From the NCBI GenBank assembly GCA_016873495.1, contig VGXC01000028.1:1-44337 (forward strand): DNA of 44,337 bases, written 5' to 3'. A model generated the notes under the pieces. The model did not search any database and was not told the DNA's origin. It worked only from the letters and a program-made list of their open reading frames with translations. This stretch comes from Nitrospira sp. GTDB lineage: Bacteria; Nitrospirota; Nitrospiria; Nitrospirales; Nitrospiraceae. A program made the position numbers and the translations under genes. Of the stretch, positions 1-8,119 are shown in pieces; the first letter of the stretch is position 1, and the number at the start of each line of letters is the position of its first letter.

Positions 1-45
1 GATCACATAGACGATCTGCTCCTCGGAGAATTTCGACCGCTTCAT
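1..45 (-). CDS. IS3-family transposase OrfA, N-terminal fragment
   Basis: Fifteen codons read MKRSKFSEEQIVYVI, the typical beginning of the small DNA-binding helix-turn-helix subunit (OrfA) of IS3-family transposases. A GGAGGG Shine-Dalgarno sequence lies just upstream of the ATG. The rest lies beyond the window. In this family OrfA and OrfB are joined by programmed -1 frameshifting to make the active transposase; the matching OrfB tail is seen at the right edge of the window. Confidence 0.8.
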   Translation of the reverse strand, partial: MKRSKFSEEQIVYVI

Positions 46-82
46 GGGTCCCTCCTTTCGCACAGGACCGTCGAAGCCGTCA
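1..82 (-). mobile_element. 5' end of an IS3-family insertion sequence (window edge)
   Basis: The minus strand carries the first codons of an IS3-type OrfA (start at 45) and about 37 bases of leader. Position 82 is my proposed outer end, because from there the minus strand reads TGACGGCTTCGACGGTCC, which agrees at about 11 of 17 positions with the IS end at 44161 (TGACGTTGGCCCCGTTCT). Imperfect terminal inverted repeats beginning TGA are usual for this family. The element is cut by the window edge. That both edges belong to the same IS is inference. Confidence 0.6.
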
Positions 83-84
83 GT

Positions 85-561
85 CTACTCTAGTTTTGAG
101 TTGCCGTCGTTTTCCGGGGAGACGTCATAGCCAATGCTCAAGCTGTTGGTGAGCGTACCAACCCCAAGTTCCACTCCTACCTCTTTCCGAAATAGTAATC
201 CTGCTCGTTTGGAAACATCGTCACAGGCTCTAAAAGTTCCTTCCGACGGCTTCCCCGTACATCCCCCTAGAGCGCACGGTTGAACAGCGATATACCTTCT
301 GTAGCCAATGGCCAGACCACCGTCCTCTGACATGGCCCGAATATTCAGCCCCCATGCTGTCTGAGCAAAGATCCTCGCACTCTGTGTTTCTACAATTGAG
401 TAGGAGAGTGCTCCAATGCTCTGGATGTTCCCTTCGCTATCTCTCCATTGAAACGAGACGCAGCCCATGACCGAAGTCGCAAGATAGAACCCCAAAAGGC
501 ACAAAGCAATTTGCCTGCTACTTAAGGTAGTTGCTCGCTGTTTTGCATTAATGAACTGCAT
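85..561 (-). CDS. predicted lipoprotein of unknown function
   Basis: A 158-residue protein with an N-terminal hydrophobic segment (about residues 18-33) ending in a lipobox (SVMGC, cysteine at about 34), so it is probably lipidated and exported. The mature part has several cysteines (CALGGC, later RACDD) and no family I recognise. No Shine-Dalgarno sequence precedes the ATG. Its stop lies 3 bases from the proposed IS end, and the surrounding DNA is clearly more AT-rich than the rest of the window, so it may be acquired DNA or lie at a disturbed junction. The reading frame is open and not obviously truncated. Confidence 0.5.
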   Translation of the reverse strand: MQFINAKQRATTLSSRQIALCLLGFYLATSVMGCVSFQWRDSEGNIQSIGALSYSIVETQSARIFAQTAWGLNIRAMSEDGGLAIGYRRYIAVQPCALGGCTGKPSEGTFRACDDVSKRAGLLFRKEVGVELGVGTLTNSLSIGYDVSPENDGNSKLE

Positions 562-830
562 GCGTCAATGATTTCACACTGTAACGGCTGCGTATTTACC
601 ACCGTTGAAAAATGTGTCAATGAGTACAAGTACTCTTGGGTGGGTGAGGGGTGGCTGGAATTTGACGCAAACAACTAGATTTTGAGGGGGCAGGCCGCGA
701 AGGCCACTATAAATTGTGTCGAGAAATAATTTGCCCCGGCTGGTCCGAATGATCGGGACCAGGCAAAGGCAATGGAGAGGCAGGACAGAACTCTATAGAA
801 ATCTGGCGATGATCTTGATGGTTTCCCGCT
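562..830. other. non-coding stretch between lipoprotein and pal
   Basis: About 270 bases with no convincing gene, RNA or strong terminator. It is AT-richer than the genes to the right. It should hold the promoter of the lipoprotein gene (reading left) and the 3' end of the pal transcript, but I could not identify either. Confidence 0.4.
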
Positions 831-1446
831 CTACTGCACCCGGACGTGCGCCCGGCGGTTCTTTTGCCAGCAGGCCTTGTTGTGGTCGGTGCAGACCGGC
901 CGTTCCTTGCCGAAGCTGGTGGTCTGGATCTGGGCCGCCAGGGCGCCCTGGCTTTCTAGGTATTGCTTCGCCGCCTTGGCCCGCCTCTCGCCGAGCGCCA
1001 GGTTGTAGGCGCTGGTGCCGCGCTCGTCGCAATGGCCCTCGATGGCCACCACCCGCTCGGCGCTCGTCTTGAGCAGTTCTGCAATCTCGCCCAGTGCGAT
1101 TTTATCGGCGTCGCTCAGCTTGAGCTGGTACCGGTCATAGTCGAAATAGAGGTCCAGCGGCTCCGGCAGTTGCACCACGGGAGGCGGAGGAGGGGGTGGG
1201 GGGGGGTGGAGGCGGCGGGGGAGGAGGAGCTTCGGCTTCCGCCACGCGTGTCTCTTCAACCGGCACCGGCGGCGCCTGGGCTTCCATCTGCTTCTCCTGC
1301 ACCTTGGGCGCTTCGACAGGCGGTGCGGCAACGGACACATCGGCTTGATTTTCGCTTGAGGCGCACCCGGCGATCAGAAACAAGAGCAGGCAGACCGGCA
1401 GGCTCAGACGCATGAGACTAACCAGGAGCCCTCTTGCTTTCGGCAT
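831..1446 (-). CDS. pal: peptidoglycan-associated lipoprotein Pal, frameshifted in a G run
   Basis: Outer-membrane lipoprotein of the Tol-Pal envelope system. The N-terminal part starts at 1446 (GAGG 6-7 bases upstream) and shows a signal peptide with lipobox LIAGC, then an acidic linker and a polyproline stretch. The C-terminal part is a full OmpA-like peptidoglycan-binding domain with LYFDYDRYQL, GHCDERGTSAYNLALGERRA and the C-terminal RAHVRV segment. The two parts are in different frames; they switch within a nine-G run at 1198-1206 in the polyproline region, and the total length is one base over a multiple of three. Either a homopolymer sequencing error or a real slippage site. If corrected the product has about 204 residues, normal for Pal. 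Confidence 0.85.
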
Positions 1447-1576
1447 CGTATACCTCATCATCAAGCCGGCCGTGGAGGACAAGCGTTGCTGTAGTGAACC
1501 ATATCTACCACAGGCCTCCGTTGGTCGCTAGCGGAAAGTATCCCTGTCCGTTGAGTTGGCCATGGGAGTCGGTTCC

Positions 1577-1605
1577 TTGACGCGCCTGGGCGATTCCCGT
1601 ACCCT
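1577..1605 (+). promoter_or_regulatory. possible sigma-70 promoter for rmuC
   Basis: TTGACG (1577-1582), a 17-base spacer and TACCCT (1600-1605) lie 37 bases before the rmuC start. The -35 matches 5 of 6 positions; the -10 keeps only the key T, A and T positions. Confidence 0.35.
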
Positions 1606-1641
1606 TGCCTCCAGCTTCGGTGAGCGTCTGAGGAGCAGGCG

Positions 1642-3036
1642 ATGACGGACTTTTCGATGATCGCGACGGCCGCAGCCGGACTCGTGACCGGCCTGCTTCT
1701 GGGCGGGCTGCTGGCCTGGCTCTGGAGCAGCGTGCGCCTCCGGGCCGAAACGCAAGTCAAGCTGATCGATGCCGCCGAGCGGACGCAACGAGCCGAAGCT
1801 TCCCTCGCGGAACTCCGGAAGCAGACGGAAGAGGAGCGGACGGAACTGACCAAGCTGCGCGACCAGCTCGCAAGCGCCCAGCAGGCGCGCGCGGCGGCGG
1901 ACACCCGCAGCGAAGAGGCGCTCAAGAGTTTGCAGGAGCAGAAGGCGCTGCTCTCCCAAGCCCGCAGCGAAATGGCCGAGGCCTTCAAGGCCCTGTCTGG
2001 CGAGGCCCTGAAGACCAACAACGAAGCCTTCCTCTCCCTCGCCCGAACGTCGTTCGAGCGGCTGCATGCCGAGGCGAAGGGCGACCTGTCGCAACGCCAG
2101 CAGGCCATTGATGAGATGGTGAAGCCGCTGCAAGAAGCCTTGTTGCGTTACGAGTCGCAGATTCATCTCTTGGAGCAATCACGTCAGTCAGCCTATGGCG
2201 GGCTGGACCAGCACTTGAAGAGCCTGGCCGACTCCCACCAGAAGCTCCAGCAGGAAACCGGCAACCTGGTGAAGGCGTTACGCGCCCCGACGGTCAGGGG
2301 CCGCTGGGGCGAGATCACGCTCAAGCGGGTGGCGGAGCTGGCCGGCATGGTCGAACATTGCGATTTCACCGAGCAAGTGAGCGTCGAGGGAGAGGAGGGG
2401 CGGCTCAGACCCGACATGGTGGTGCACCTTCCGGGCGATCGCCAGATCATCGTGGACGCCAAAGCGGTCCTGTCCGCGTATTTGGAAGCCCACGCCGCTC
2501 AAGACGAGACCCAACGGCTGGCCTTTCTGCGGCAGCACGCGGTGCAAGTGCGGTCGCGCATGGAGGACTTGAGCGCCAAATCCTACTGGTCGCAATTTCC
2601 CCAGGCACCGAAGTACGTCGTTCTCTTCCTGCCGGGCGAGCAGTACTTGGGGGCGGCGCTCGAACAGGATCCCAAACTGATCGAGGACGGGCTGTCTCGC
2701 AGCGTTCTGATCGCTACCCCCACCACGCTAATCGCGCTGCTGCACGCCGGCGCCTACGGGTGGCGGCAAGAACAACTGAGCGAGCATGCGCAGCAGGCGG
2801 GCCGATTGGGCAAAGACTTGTACGACCGGATGGCGGTCCTGACCGAGCATTTAGACGATATCGGACAATCGCTCGCCAAGAGCGTGCTGGCGTACAACAA
2901 GGCAGTGGGCTCGATCGAGACCCGCGTCCTGCCGGCGGCGCGCAAGTTCAAGGAGCTGGGGATCGCCGCCGACAAGGACCTGCCCCGACTCGAACCTATT
3001 GAGTCAGCTCCAAGACCCGCACCGTCTTCAGAATAA
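1642..3036 (+). CDS. rmuC: DNA recombination protein RmuC
   Basis: A 464-residue RmuC homologue; the family limits DNA rearrangement at inverted repeats and has a nuclease-like fold, though its biochemistry is poorly defined. Residues about 6-28 form one membrane-spanning segment, residues 30-200 are a long coiled coil rich in Glu, Gln and Arg, and the conserved RmuC domain follows with RGRWGEITLKRV (about 218-229), VDAKAVL (about 271) and FLPGEQYLGAAL (about 328). A GAGGAG ribosome binding site precedes the ATG. The next gene begins 29 bases downstream on the same strand and may be co-transcribed. Confidence 0.92.
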   Translation: MTDFSMIATAAAGLVTGLLLGGLLAWLWSSVRLRAETQVKLIDAAERTQRAEASLAELRKQTEEERTELTKLRDQLASAQQARAAADTRSEEALKSLQEQKALLSQARSEMAEAFKALSGEALKTNNEAFLSLARTSFERLHAEAKGDLSQRQQAIDEMVKPLQEALLRYESQIHLLEQSRQSAYGGLDQHLKSLADSHQKLQQETGNLVKALRAPTVRGRWGEITLKRVAELAGMVEHCDFTEQVSVEGEEGRLRPDMVVHLPGDRQIIVDAKAVLSAYLEAHAAQDETQRLAFLRQHAVQVRSRMEDLSAKSYWSQFPQAPKYVVLFLPGEQYLGAALEQDPKLIEDGLSRSVLIATPTTLIALLHAGAYGWRQEQLSEHAQQAGRLGKDLYDRMAVLTEHLDDIGQSLAKSVLAYNKAVGSIETRVLPAARKFKELGIAADKDLPRLEPIESAPRPAPSSE

Positions 3037-3065
3037 CAAGTATCTTATGAAAGGAAGGACCGCGC

Positions 3066-3455
3066 ATGACCGAGGCGCAGCGAATGGTCGAGGAGTTTCA
3101 TCGCCGGTTCGAGATCACGATCGGAGCAGCCCCGGCCCTACCCGACGAGGCCACGCGCTCGCTCCGCCTCCGGCTGATTCAAGAAGAGTTCGATGAGCTG
3201 CGCGAGGCGCTGAGCCGGCCGGACGTTTCCAACGTGGCCAAGGAGCTGGCGGACCTGCTGTACGTGGTATACGGCACGGCCGTGTCCTGCGGCATCGACA
3301 TGGAGCCGGTCTTCCGGGAAGTCCACCGGTCGAACATGAGCAAAGTCGGGGGGCACAAGCGGGCGGACGGCAAGTGGGTCAAGCCGCCAACCTATTCGCC
3401 CGCCGATCTGCAGCCGATCCTCGCCGTCCAGCAGACCGCCGAGCGATCGCCCTAA
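3066..3455 (+). CDS. MazG/HisE-type nucleoside triphosphate pyrophosphohydrolase
   Basis: A 129-residue all-alpha NTP pyrophosphohydrolase-like protein. The metal-binding pattern EExxE (Glu40, Glu41, Glu44) followed by ExxD (Glu60, Asp63) is intact, in QEEFDELREAL and KELADLLYVVYG. Such single-domain enzymes hydrolyse (d)NTPs or phosphoribosyl-ATP to the monophosphate plus pyrophosphate; the substrate here is unknown. It ends with a lysine-rich GGHKRADGKWVKPPTY segment typical of the phosphoribosyl-ATP pyrophosphohydrolase-like group. AAGGAAGG precedes the ATG. It lies 29 bases after rmuC, suggesting a small operon, possibly for nucleotide pool cleaning. Confidence 0.8.
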   Translation: MTEAQRMVEEFHRRFEITIGAAPALPDEATRSLRLRLIQEEFDELREALSRPDVSNVAKELADLLYVVYGTAVSCGIDMEPVFREVHRSNMSKVGGHKRADGKWVKPPTYSPADLQPILAVQQTAERSP

Positions 3456-3475
3456 GAGATGGCGTCAGGAGCCGC

Positions 3476-3979
3476 ATGGATCGACGGTGCCCGAACTGCG
3501 ATGAATCCCATGTGCAGCGAGCGAATCGCGAAGGGCCGCTCGACCGGATCTTGAGCGTCTGCTACATCTACCCTTTTCGCTGCCAACTCTGCTCCCACCG
3601 GTTCCGCGCGATGGAGTGGGGGCGACGCTATGCGCACGAACATCGCGACCAACGCCAGCTCGAACGGTTTCCGGTCAACTGTCCAGCTTGGTTTTCCGTC
3701 CGTCAGGCCCAGGGACCGGATCTGGGAGGAGAAGCCACCGTCGTGGACCTTTCGATGGGGGGCTGCGGGTTGGACACGCGGTTCTTTTTCGAGCCGGGGA
3801 TGCTGCTACGCTTACAAATTCAGACGTGGGAAGATCAACTGCCGGTTAAGGTGGGGTCTGCCGTCGTGCGTGTCGTTCGGCCTCGGACGGCCGGGGTGGA
3901 GTTTCTGGACATCGCGCCGGCGGACAAGCAGCGCCTCAGTCAGTTCGTCAAGGGACTTCGGCTCCTCAACCGACGCTGA
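3476..3979 (+). CDS. zinc-ribbon PilZ-domain protein (c-di-GMP receptor)
   Basis: A 167-residue protein. Two CxxC pairs (CPNC at 5-8, CQLC at 36-39) form a probable N-terminal zinc ribbon. A PilZ domain follows with both c-di-GMP signatures, RxxxR (Arg60 to Arg64, RQLER) and DxSxxG (Asp91, Ser93, Gly96, in DLSMGG), so binding of cyclic di-GMP is likely. The start at 3476 is chosen because AGGAG sits 6 bases upstream; a longer reading would overlap the preceding gene. Its target is unknown. A decayed copy of the same gene follows directly, which shows a tandem duplication. Confidence 0.85.
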   Translation: MDRRCPNCDESHVQRANREGPLDRILSVCYIYPFRCQLCSHRFRAMEWGRRYAHEHRDQRQLERFPVNCPAWFSVRQAQGPDLGGEATVVDLSMGGCGLDTRFFFEPGMLLRLQIQTWEDQLPVKVGSAVVRVVRPRTAGVEFLDIAPADKQRLSQFVKGLRLLNRR

Positions 3980-3982
3980 GCT

Positions 3983-4336
3983 GCAGCTCCCTCCGATCGG
4001 TGCGAAGCCTGCAGTTCCCGCTTCCGCAGCCTGGAATGGGGGCGTCGTTATACGAAAGAGGCGCGGGCCGACGAACGCCGACAGAGTGAAGCGGTCCTCA
4101 CGGACCTGTCCTTGGGCGGGTGCGGGCTGGAAACCGACGCGCACCTGGCGTAAGGGATGGTCCTGCGGTTGCAGACCCAGACCTGGGAAAACCAATTGCC
4201 GATCCTGGTGGACCGCGCCGTGGTCCGTTCGATCCGGCCGCGCATCGCGGGGTTGGAGTTCATCCGGTTTGAGCCGAGCGCAAAACATCGCCTCGGCCAG
4301 TGCGTGAAAGGCCTCCTGGCCGTGGGCCGCTGCTGA
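3983..4336 (+). pseudogene. decayed tandem copy of the zinc-ribbon PilZ gene
   Basis: In one frame the DNA encodes a second version of the preceding protein: CEACSSRFRSLEWGRRYT, then VLTDLSLGGCGLETD, then LRLQTQTWENQLPILVDRAV and KHRLGQCVKGLL, each matching the upstream gene. It lacks the N-terminal CPNC segment and a start codon, has lost about 25 residues between the zinc ribbon and the DxSxxG motif, and carries an in-frame TAA at 4151-4153. It therefore cannot make a whole PilZ protein. An ATG lies two codons after the stop, so a short fragment could in principle be made, but nothing supports this. Confidence 0.85.
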
Positions 4337-4443
4337 GCCTCACCCAGCCCGCTTGGCTCTATCCGCAAAGTCTTCCGGTCATGCCCCGGCCGAAGAGGCG
4401 ATTCATCGCCGGAGCGGGAAGGGCGCCGGTTCCGCGCCGCCGG

Positions 4444-5190
4444 TCACGGCCGGCCGTTCCGATGCGTTCGGTCCTCGCGGAGCAGGGGCACAAAGCGCAC
4501 GGGAACCAGCTCGGTCCGCTCGTACCCGTCTCCGGTGCGGCGGTACAGGGTCAGGGTCTGGAAGGAACCTCCGAGGGGAAGGATCAGACGTCCTCCGATC
4601 GCCAGCTGGTCGAGGAGCGGCGGCGGGACATGGTCCGTGGCGGCCGTGACGATGATGGCGTCGAACGGTGCCTCTTCCGGCCAGCCGCGATAGCCGTCAC
4701 CAGCGCGTACCGTCACGTTCGCGTAGCCGAGTTCCGCCAGCAGACCCGCCGCCTGCTTCGCCAGGGGTTCCACCACGTCGACCGTCAGGACCCTGGAGGC
4801 GAGCTCCGCCAGCACGGCGGCCTGGTATCCGGAGCCGGTTCCGATCTCGAGCACCTTCTCCCGGCCCTGTAACGCAAGCGCTTCGGTCATGAACGCGACG
4901 ATGAAGGGCTGGGAAATCGTCTGCCCGTGCCCGATCGGGAGAGGGCCGTCGGCGTAGGCGAACCGGGCGTACGACCCCGGAACGAAGCGATGGCGGGGGA
5001 CGCGGCGCATGGCGGCGAGCACGCCGGGATCCGTGACGCCGCGCGCGACGAGCTGGTCGGCGACCATGCGATCCCGTTCGGCCTGGCGGGCTTGGTCCTC
5101 CGCCGGCGCACCGTCCTGGGAGCTCGCGCCGCAGCCGAGGAGCAGGAGCGCGAAACCAGCCAGGGCGACGGTCCGGCGCCGACATGTCAC
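4444..5190 (-). CDS. pcm: protein-L-isoaspartate O-methyltransferase, lipoprotein form
   Basis: A 248-residue PIMT, which methylates isoaspartyl residues of aged proteins to start their repair, using S-adenosylmethionine. The family signature PLPIGHGQTISQPFIVAFM and SAM motif I VLEIGTGSGYQAAV (about 113-126) are intact. The unusual part is the N-terminus: basic residues, a hydrophobic run and a lipobox LLLLGC with Cys20, so the enzyme is predicted to be exported and lipid-anchored, whereas the classical enzyme is cytoplasmic. The start is a GTG at 5190 with GGAGG 9 bases upstream. It follows pncB on the same strand after a gap of 117 bases. Confidence 0.9.
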   Translation of the reverse strand: MTCRRRTVALAGFALLLLGCGASSQDGAPAEDQARQAERDRMVADQLVARGVTDPGVLAAMRRVPRHRFVPGSYARFAYADGPLPIGHGQTISQPFIVAFMTEALALQGREKVLEIGTGSGYQAAVLAELASRVLTVDVVEPLAKQAAGLLAELGYANVTVRAGDGYRGWPEEAPFDAIIVTAATDHVPPPLLDQLAIGGRLILPLGGSFQTLTLYRRTGDGYERTELVPVRFVPLLREDRTHRNGRP

Positions 5191-5307
5191 GATGCTGGCC
5201 CTCCAAGTCGTCGGGCGGCCGGATCCCGTCGCTGAGGCAGGCGGTCGCCCAGCCGCGAGTTCGATCGGGAACTGTTGGAACGCGTGACTCGCGCCGGCCG
5301 GCGGACG

Positions 5308-6654
5308 CTAGCGGCTCCGGTCCACCGATCCGGCCAGGTCCAGCAAGGCCTGCGAGATGCGGACCGGGTAGGGCGCGCCGTCCTGCAGCGTCCGCAGCGG
5401 CTCCGGCAGGCGCGACAGCTCCCCGGCGATCGCGGCCCGGACGTCGGCCAGCGGGCGCGGAGCCGCCAGCCGCTTACCGGCTTGCATGACCGGCTGCAGC
5501 AGCGCCGCGCCCTCCTGCCGGTCGCTCTCCAGCGTGATGACATCGCCGGCCATCCGGCCGTCCGGCCCATGCGTCCGATACACCTGTTTTCTCCCCGGCC
5601 AGGTGGCTTTGCCTTCCGACCGCTTCCGACAGGGCCGCCCCGCGTACTCCTGCAATTTGTAGGCGCAGTCCATGTACGGCGCATCGGAGGACGTCGTGAC
5701 ATGCGTGCCCACCGCGAAGGTGTCGATCGGAGCCTCCGCCTCGACGAGCCGTCGCAGCGCCGCCTCGTCGATATTGCCGCTGGCGATGATCTTCACCTGA
5801 CTCAGGCCGCCGTCATCCAGGATGCGGCGGACCTGCCGCGCGTGGGCGGCGAGGTCGCCGCTGTCCAGGCGCACGCCGCCGATCGCGATGCCCCGCCCTT
5901 TCAAACGAGACGCCAGGGCCACGACCTTGGCGGCGGCGGCTTCCGTGTCGTAAGTGTCGAGCAGCAGGACGACGTTGTCGGGATGCGACCGGGCGAACCG
6001 CTCGAACGCGTCGGCCTCGTCGGTGTGGGCCTGCACGAACGAATGGGCCATCGTGCCGTAGAGAGGGATGCCGAACTGCACGCCGGCCACCACCGTCGCC
6101 GTGCCGGCAAAGCCGGCCAGATAGCTGGCCCGCGCGGCGAGCAGGCCGGCCTCCGCACCGTGGGCGCGGCGCAGCCCGAAATCGATGAGCGGGGCGCCCT
6201 TCGCCAGCAACACGAGCCGGGCCGCCTTCGAGGCGACCATCGTCTGGAAATGCAGGAGATTGATCAAGCGGGTTTCGACGAGTTGCGCCTGGGGCAGCGG
6301 CGCGATCAGGCGCAGGACCGGCTCGTTGGGGAAAAACAGAGTGCCTTCCGGCATCGCCTGAACGTCTCCCCCGAAGCGGAGGCGCGCCAGGTACTCCACG
6401 AACGACGCGGGCATCTTTCCGTGCGCGGCCAGCCACTCCAGCTCCCGGTCCGAGAAGCGGAGCGTTTCGAGGTACTCGAGCGCCTGCTCCAGGCCGGCCG
6501 CCAGCAAAAATCCGCGGTGGGCGGGCAGCTTGCGGACAAAGAATTCAAACACCGCCGGCTCCTCCATACCCCGTTCGACGTAGGTCTGGAGCATGGTGAG
6601 TTGATAGAGGTCCGTCAGGAGGGCGCTCGACGGGGGCGGCGGCGGGGCGGTCAC
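5308..6654 (-). CDS. pncB: nicotinate phosphoribosyltransferase
   Basis: A 448-residue enzyme of NAD salvage that joins nicotinate and phosphoribosyl pyrophosphate to give nicotinate mononucleotide. Recognisable stretches are LLTDLYQLTMLQTY near the N-terminus, FFVRKLPAHRGFLLAAGLE, YGTMAHSFVQAH, LLLDTYDT and VRLDSGDL, followed by KIIASGNIDE, all typical of the NAPRTase family. Its start codon overlaps the stop of the nicotinamidase gene by 4 bases, so the two steps of the salvage route are translationally coupled. The length fits the shorter bacterial class. Confidence 0.93.
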   Translation of the reverse strand: MTAPPPPPSSALLTDLYQLTMLQTYVERGMEEPAVFEFFVRKLPAHRGFLLAAGLEQALEYLETLRFSDRELEWLAAHGKMPASFVEYLARLRFGGDVQAMPEGTLFFPNEPVLRLIAPLPQAQLVETRLINLLHFQTMVASKAARLVLLAKGAPLIDFGLRRAHGAEAGLLAARASYLAGFAGTATVVAGVQFGIPLYGTMAHSFVQAHTDEADAFERFARSHPDNVVLLLDTYDTEAAAAKVVALASRLKGRGIAIGGVRLDSGDLAAHARQVRRILDDGGLSQVKIIASGNIDEAALRRLVEAEAPIDTFAVGTHVTTSSDAPYMDCAYKLQEYAGRPCRKRSEGKATWPGRKQVYRTHGPDGRMAGDVITLESDRQEGAALLQPVMQAGKRLAAPRPLADVRAAIAGELSRLPEPLRTLQDGAPYPVRISQALLDLAGSVDRSR

Positions 6655-7229
6655 GAGGCCAGATCCCCGAAGCGAGCCGGCCCGGCCCCCAGGCCCAGCA
6701 TCTCCGCTTCCGCGTTCGCGCCGTCGTCTGGCCGGACGTTCACGGCCCGGATCGCGTCGGTCAGCAGCACAACCGCGTAGCCGAGCTTCCGGGCGTCCTT
6801 GACCGTATTCAGGACGCAGTAGTCCGTGGCCAGGCCGCCGACGAACAGGCGCCGCACCCCGACGGCGCGCAGGGCCTCATCCAGGTTGGTGCCTTCGAAG
6901 GCGGAATAGGCCTCTTTATCGGGGGCCGTGGCTTTGTGCACCATGACGACGGAGGGCGGCAGGGGAAAATCGTGAGGCGCCTCCGCGCCGATGGAGCCGG
7001 CGATGCAGTGCGGCGGCCAGATGCCCCCCTGGTCGCGGAACGAACAGTGGTTGGCCGGATGCCAGTCGCGGCAGGTGAAGATCGGCAGGGCGCGCGACTG
7101 AAAGAGGGCGAGATAGTCGCGCAAGACCGGCACGATCTCATCCCCCCGAGGGACCGCGAGGCTTCCGCCGGGCAAAAAATCGTTCTGGATGTCCGCGATG
7201 AAGAGCGCGTCGCCTCGCTCGAGTTTCAC
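6651..7229 (-). CDS. pncA: nicotinamidase
   Basis: A 192-residue isochorismatase-fold amidase converting nicotinamide to nicotinate and ammonia. The catalytic triad is visible: Asp13 (IADIQNDF), Lys99 (VHKA) and Cys138 (ATDYCV). Metal ligands Asp55, His57 and His61 are in CRDWHPANHCSF. The product feeds the overlapping pncB gene. Located downstream of folK and panC in the same direction, with a 44-base gap from panC, which suggests one cofactor-biosynthesis transcript. Confidence 0.93.
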   Translation of the reverse strand: MKLERGDALFIADIQNDFLPGGSLAVPRGDEIVPVLRDYLALFQSRALPIFTCRDWHPANHCSFRDQGGIWPPHCIAGSIGAEAPHDFPLPPSVVMVHKATAPDKEAYSAFEGTNLDEALRAVGVRRLFVGGLATDYCVLNTVKDARKLGYAVVLLTDAIRAVNVRPDDGANAEAEMLGLGAGPARFGDLAS

Positions 7230-7273
7230 GGGGCACCTCCGTGCGCGTCAGCGAACCAGCCGCGGGCGGCGCC

Positions 7274-8119
7274 TCACAGCCTGACGAGGAGATTGTCGAT
7301 CAGCCGGACACGGCCGAGCTGGATTGCGCCGAGGAGTACGGCCGGCTTGGTGATGCGTGCCAGCGGCTCCAACGTCCGGGGATCGCAGCAGGCCAGATAG
7401 TCCACCGTGACACCCGGCTCCTGCTCGACGACGCGCTGCATCGCGCGCGCGACCTGCGCCCCGAACCGGATGCCGCGCAGGATGGCGGTCCGGCCTGCCT
7501 GGAGCGCCTCGTGGAGCACGGGCGCGACCCGACGCTGCACCGGGGTCAGGTACCGGTTCCGCGAGCTCATCGCCAGCCCGTCGGCTTCGCGCACCGTCGG
7601 ACAGACGAGGATCTTCACCCCCAGGCTCAGGTCCTCCGCCAACCGCCGCACGATCACCGACTGTTGGAAGTCTTTCTGCCCGAAGTAGGCCCGATCAGGC
7701 CGGACGATCGAGAAGAGTTTCGTCACGACCGTCGCCACGCCGTCGAAGTGGCCCGGCCGGATCATCCCTTCCCACCGCTGCGCCAGGTTGCCGACGGTCA
7801 CCGACACGTGAGCGCCTGCCGGGTACATCGCGGCGGCTGAAGGAGCGAAGAGCACATCGACCCCCGCCGCACGGCAGAGCGCCGCGTCGTCCTTCAATGT
7901 CCGGGGATATGTGGCGTAATCCTCACCCGGACCGAACTGAGTCGGGTTCACGAAGAGGCTGACCACGACGGCGTCGCAGGCCAGACGGGCCTTGCGGATG
8001 AGCGACCGGTGGCCCTCATGCAACGCCCCCATCGTGGGCACGAAGCCGATGCCAACCCCTTCTCGCCGGAGCCCGCTGGTCCAGACGGTCATGGCCGGCA
8101 CTGACCGGATAATGCGCAT
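7274..8119 (-). CDS. panC: pantothenate synthetase
   Basis: A 281-residue pantoate-beta-alanine ligase, which uses ATP to condense pantoate and beta-alanine, the last step to pantothenate and coenzyme A. Diagnostic motifs are FVPTMGALHEGH (nucleotide-binding HIGH-like), VVSLFVNPTQFGPGEDY, YFGQKDFQQ and GLAMSSRN. The ATG at 8119 overlaps the TGA of folK by one base, which fixes the start and indicates coupling. The gene therefore does not extend upstream although the frame stays open. Confidence 0.94.
   Translation of the reverse strand: MRIIRSVPAMTVWTSGLRREGVGIGFVPTMGALHEGHRSLIRKARLACDAVVVSLFVNPTQFGPGEDYATYPRTLKDDAALCRAAGVDVLFAPSAAAMYPAGAHVSVTVGNLAQRWEGMIRPGHFDGVATVVTKLFSIVRPDRAYFGQKDFQQSVIVRRLAEDLSLGVKILVCPTVREADGLAMSSRNRYLTPVQRRVAPVLHEALQAGRTAILRGIRFGAQVARAMQRVVEQEPGVTVDYLACCDPRTLEPLARITKPAVLLGAIQLGRVRLIDNLLVRL

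Noticed and set aside
716-1415. Plus-strand open frames opposite pal
   Set aside because: Arg/Pro/Gly-rich antisense readings of a recognised gene in GC-rich DNA.
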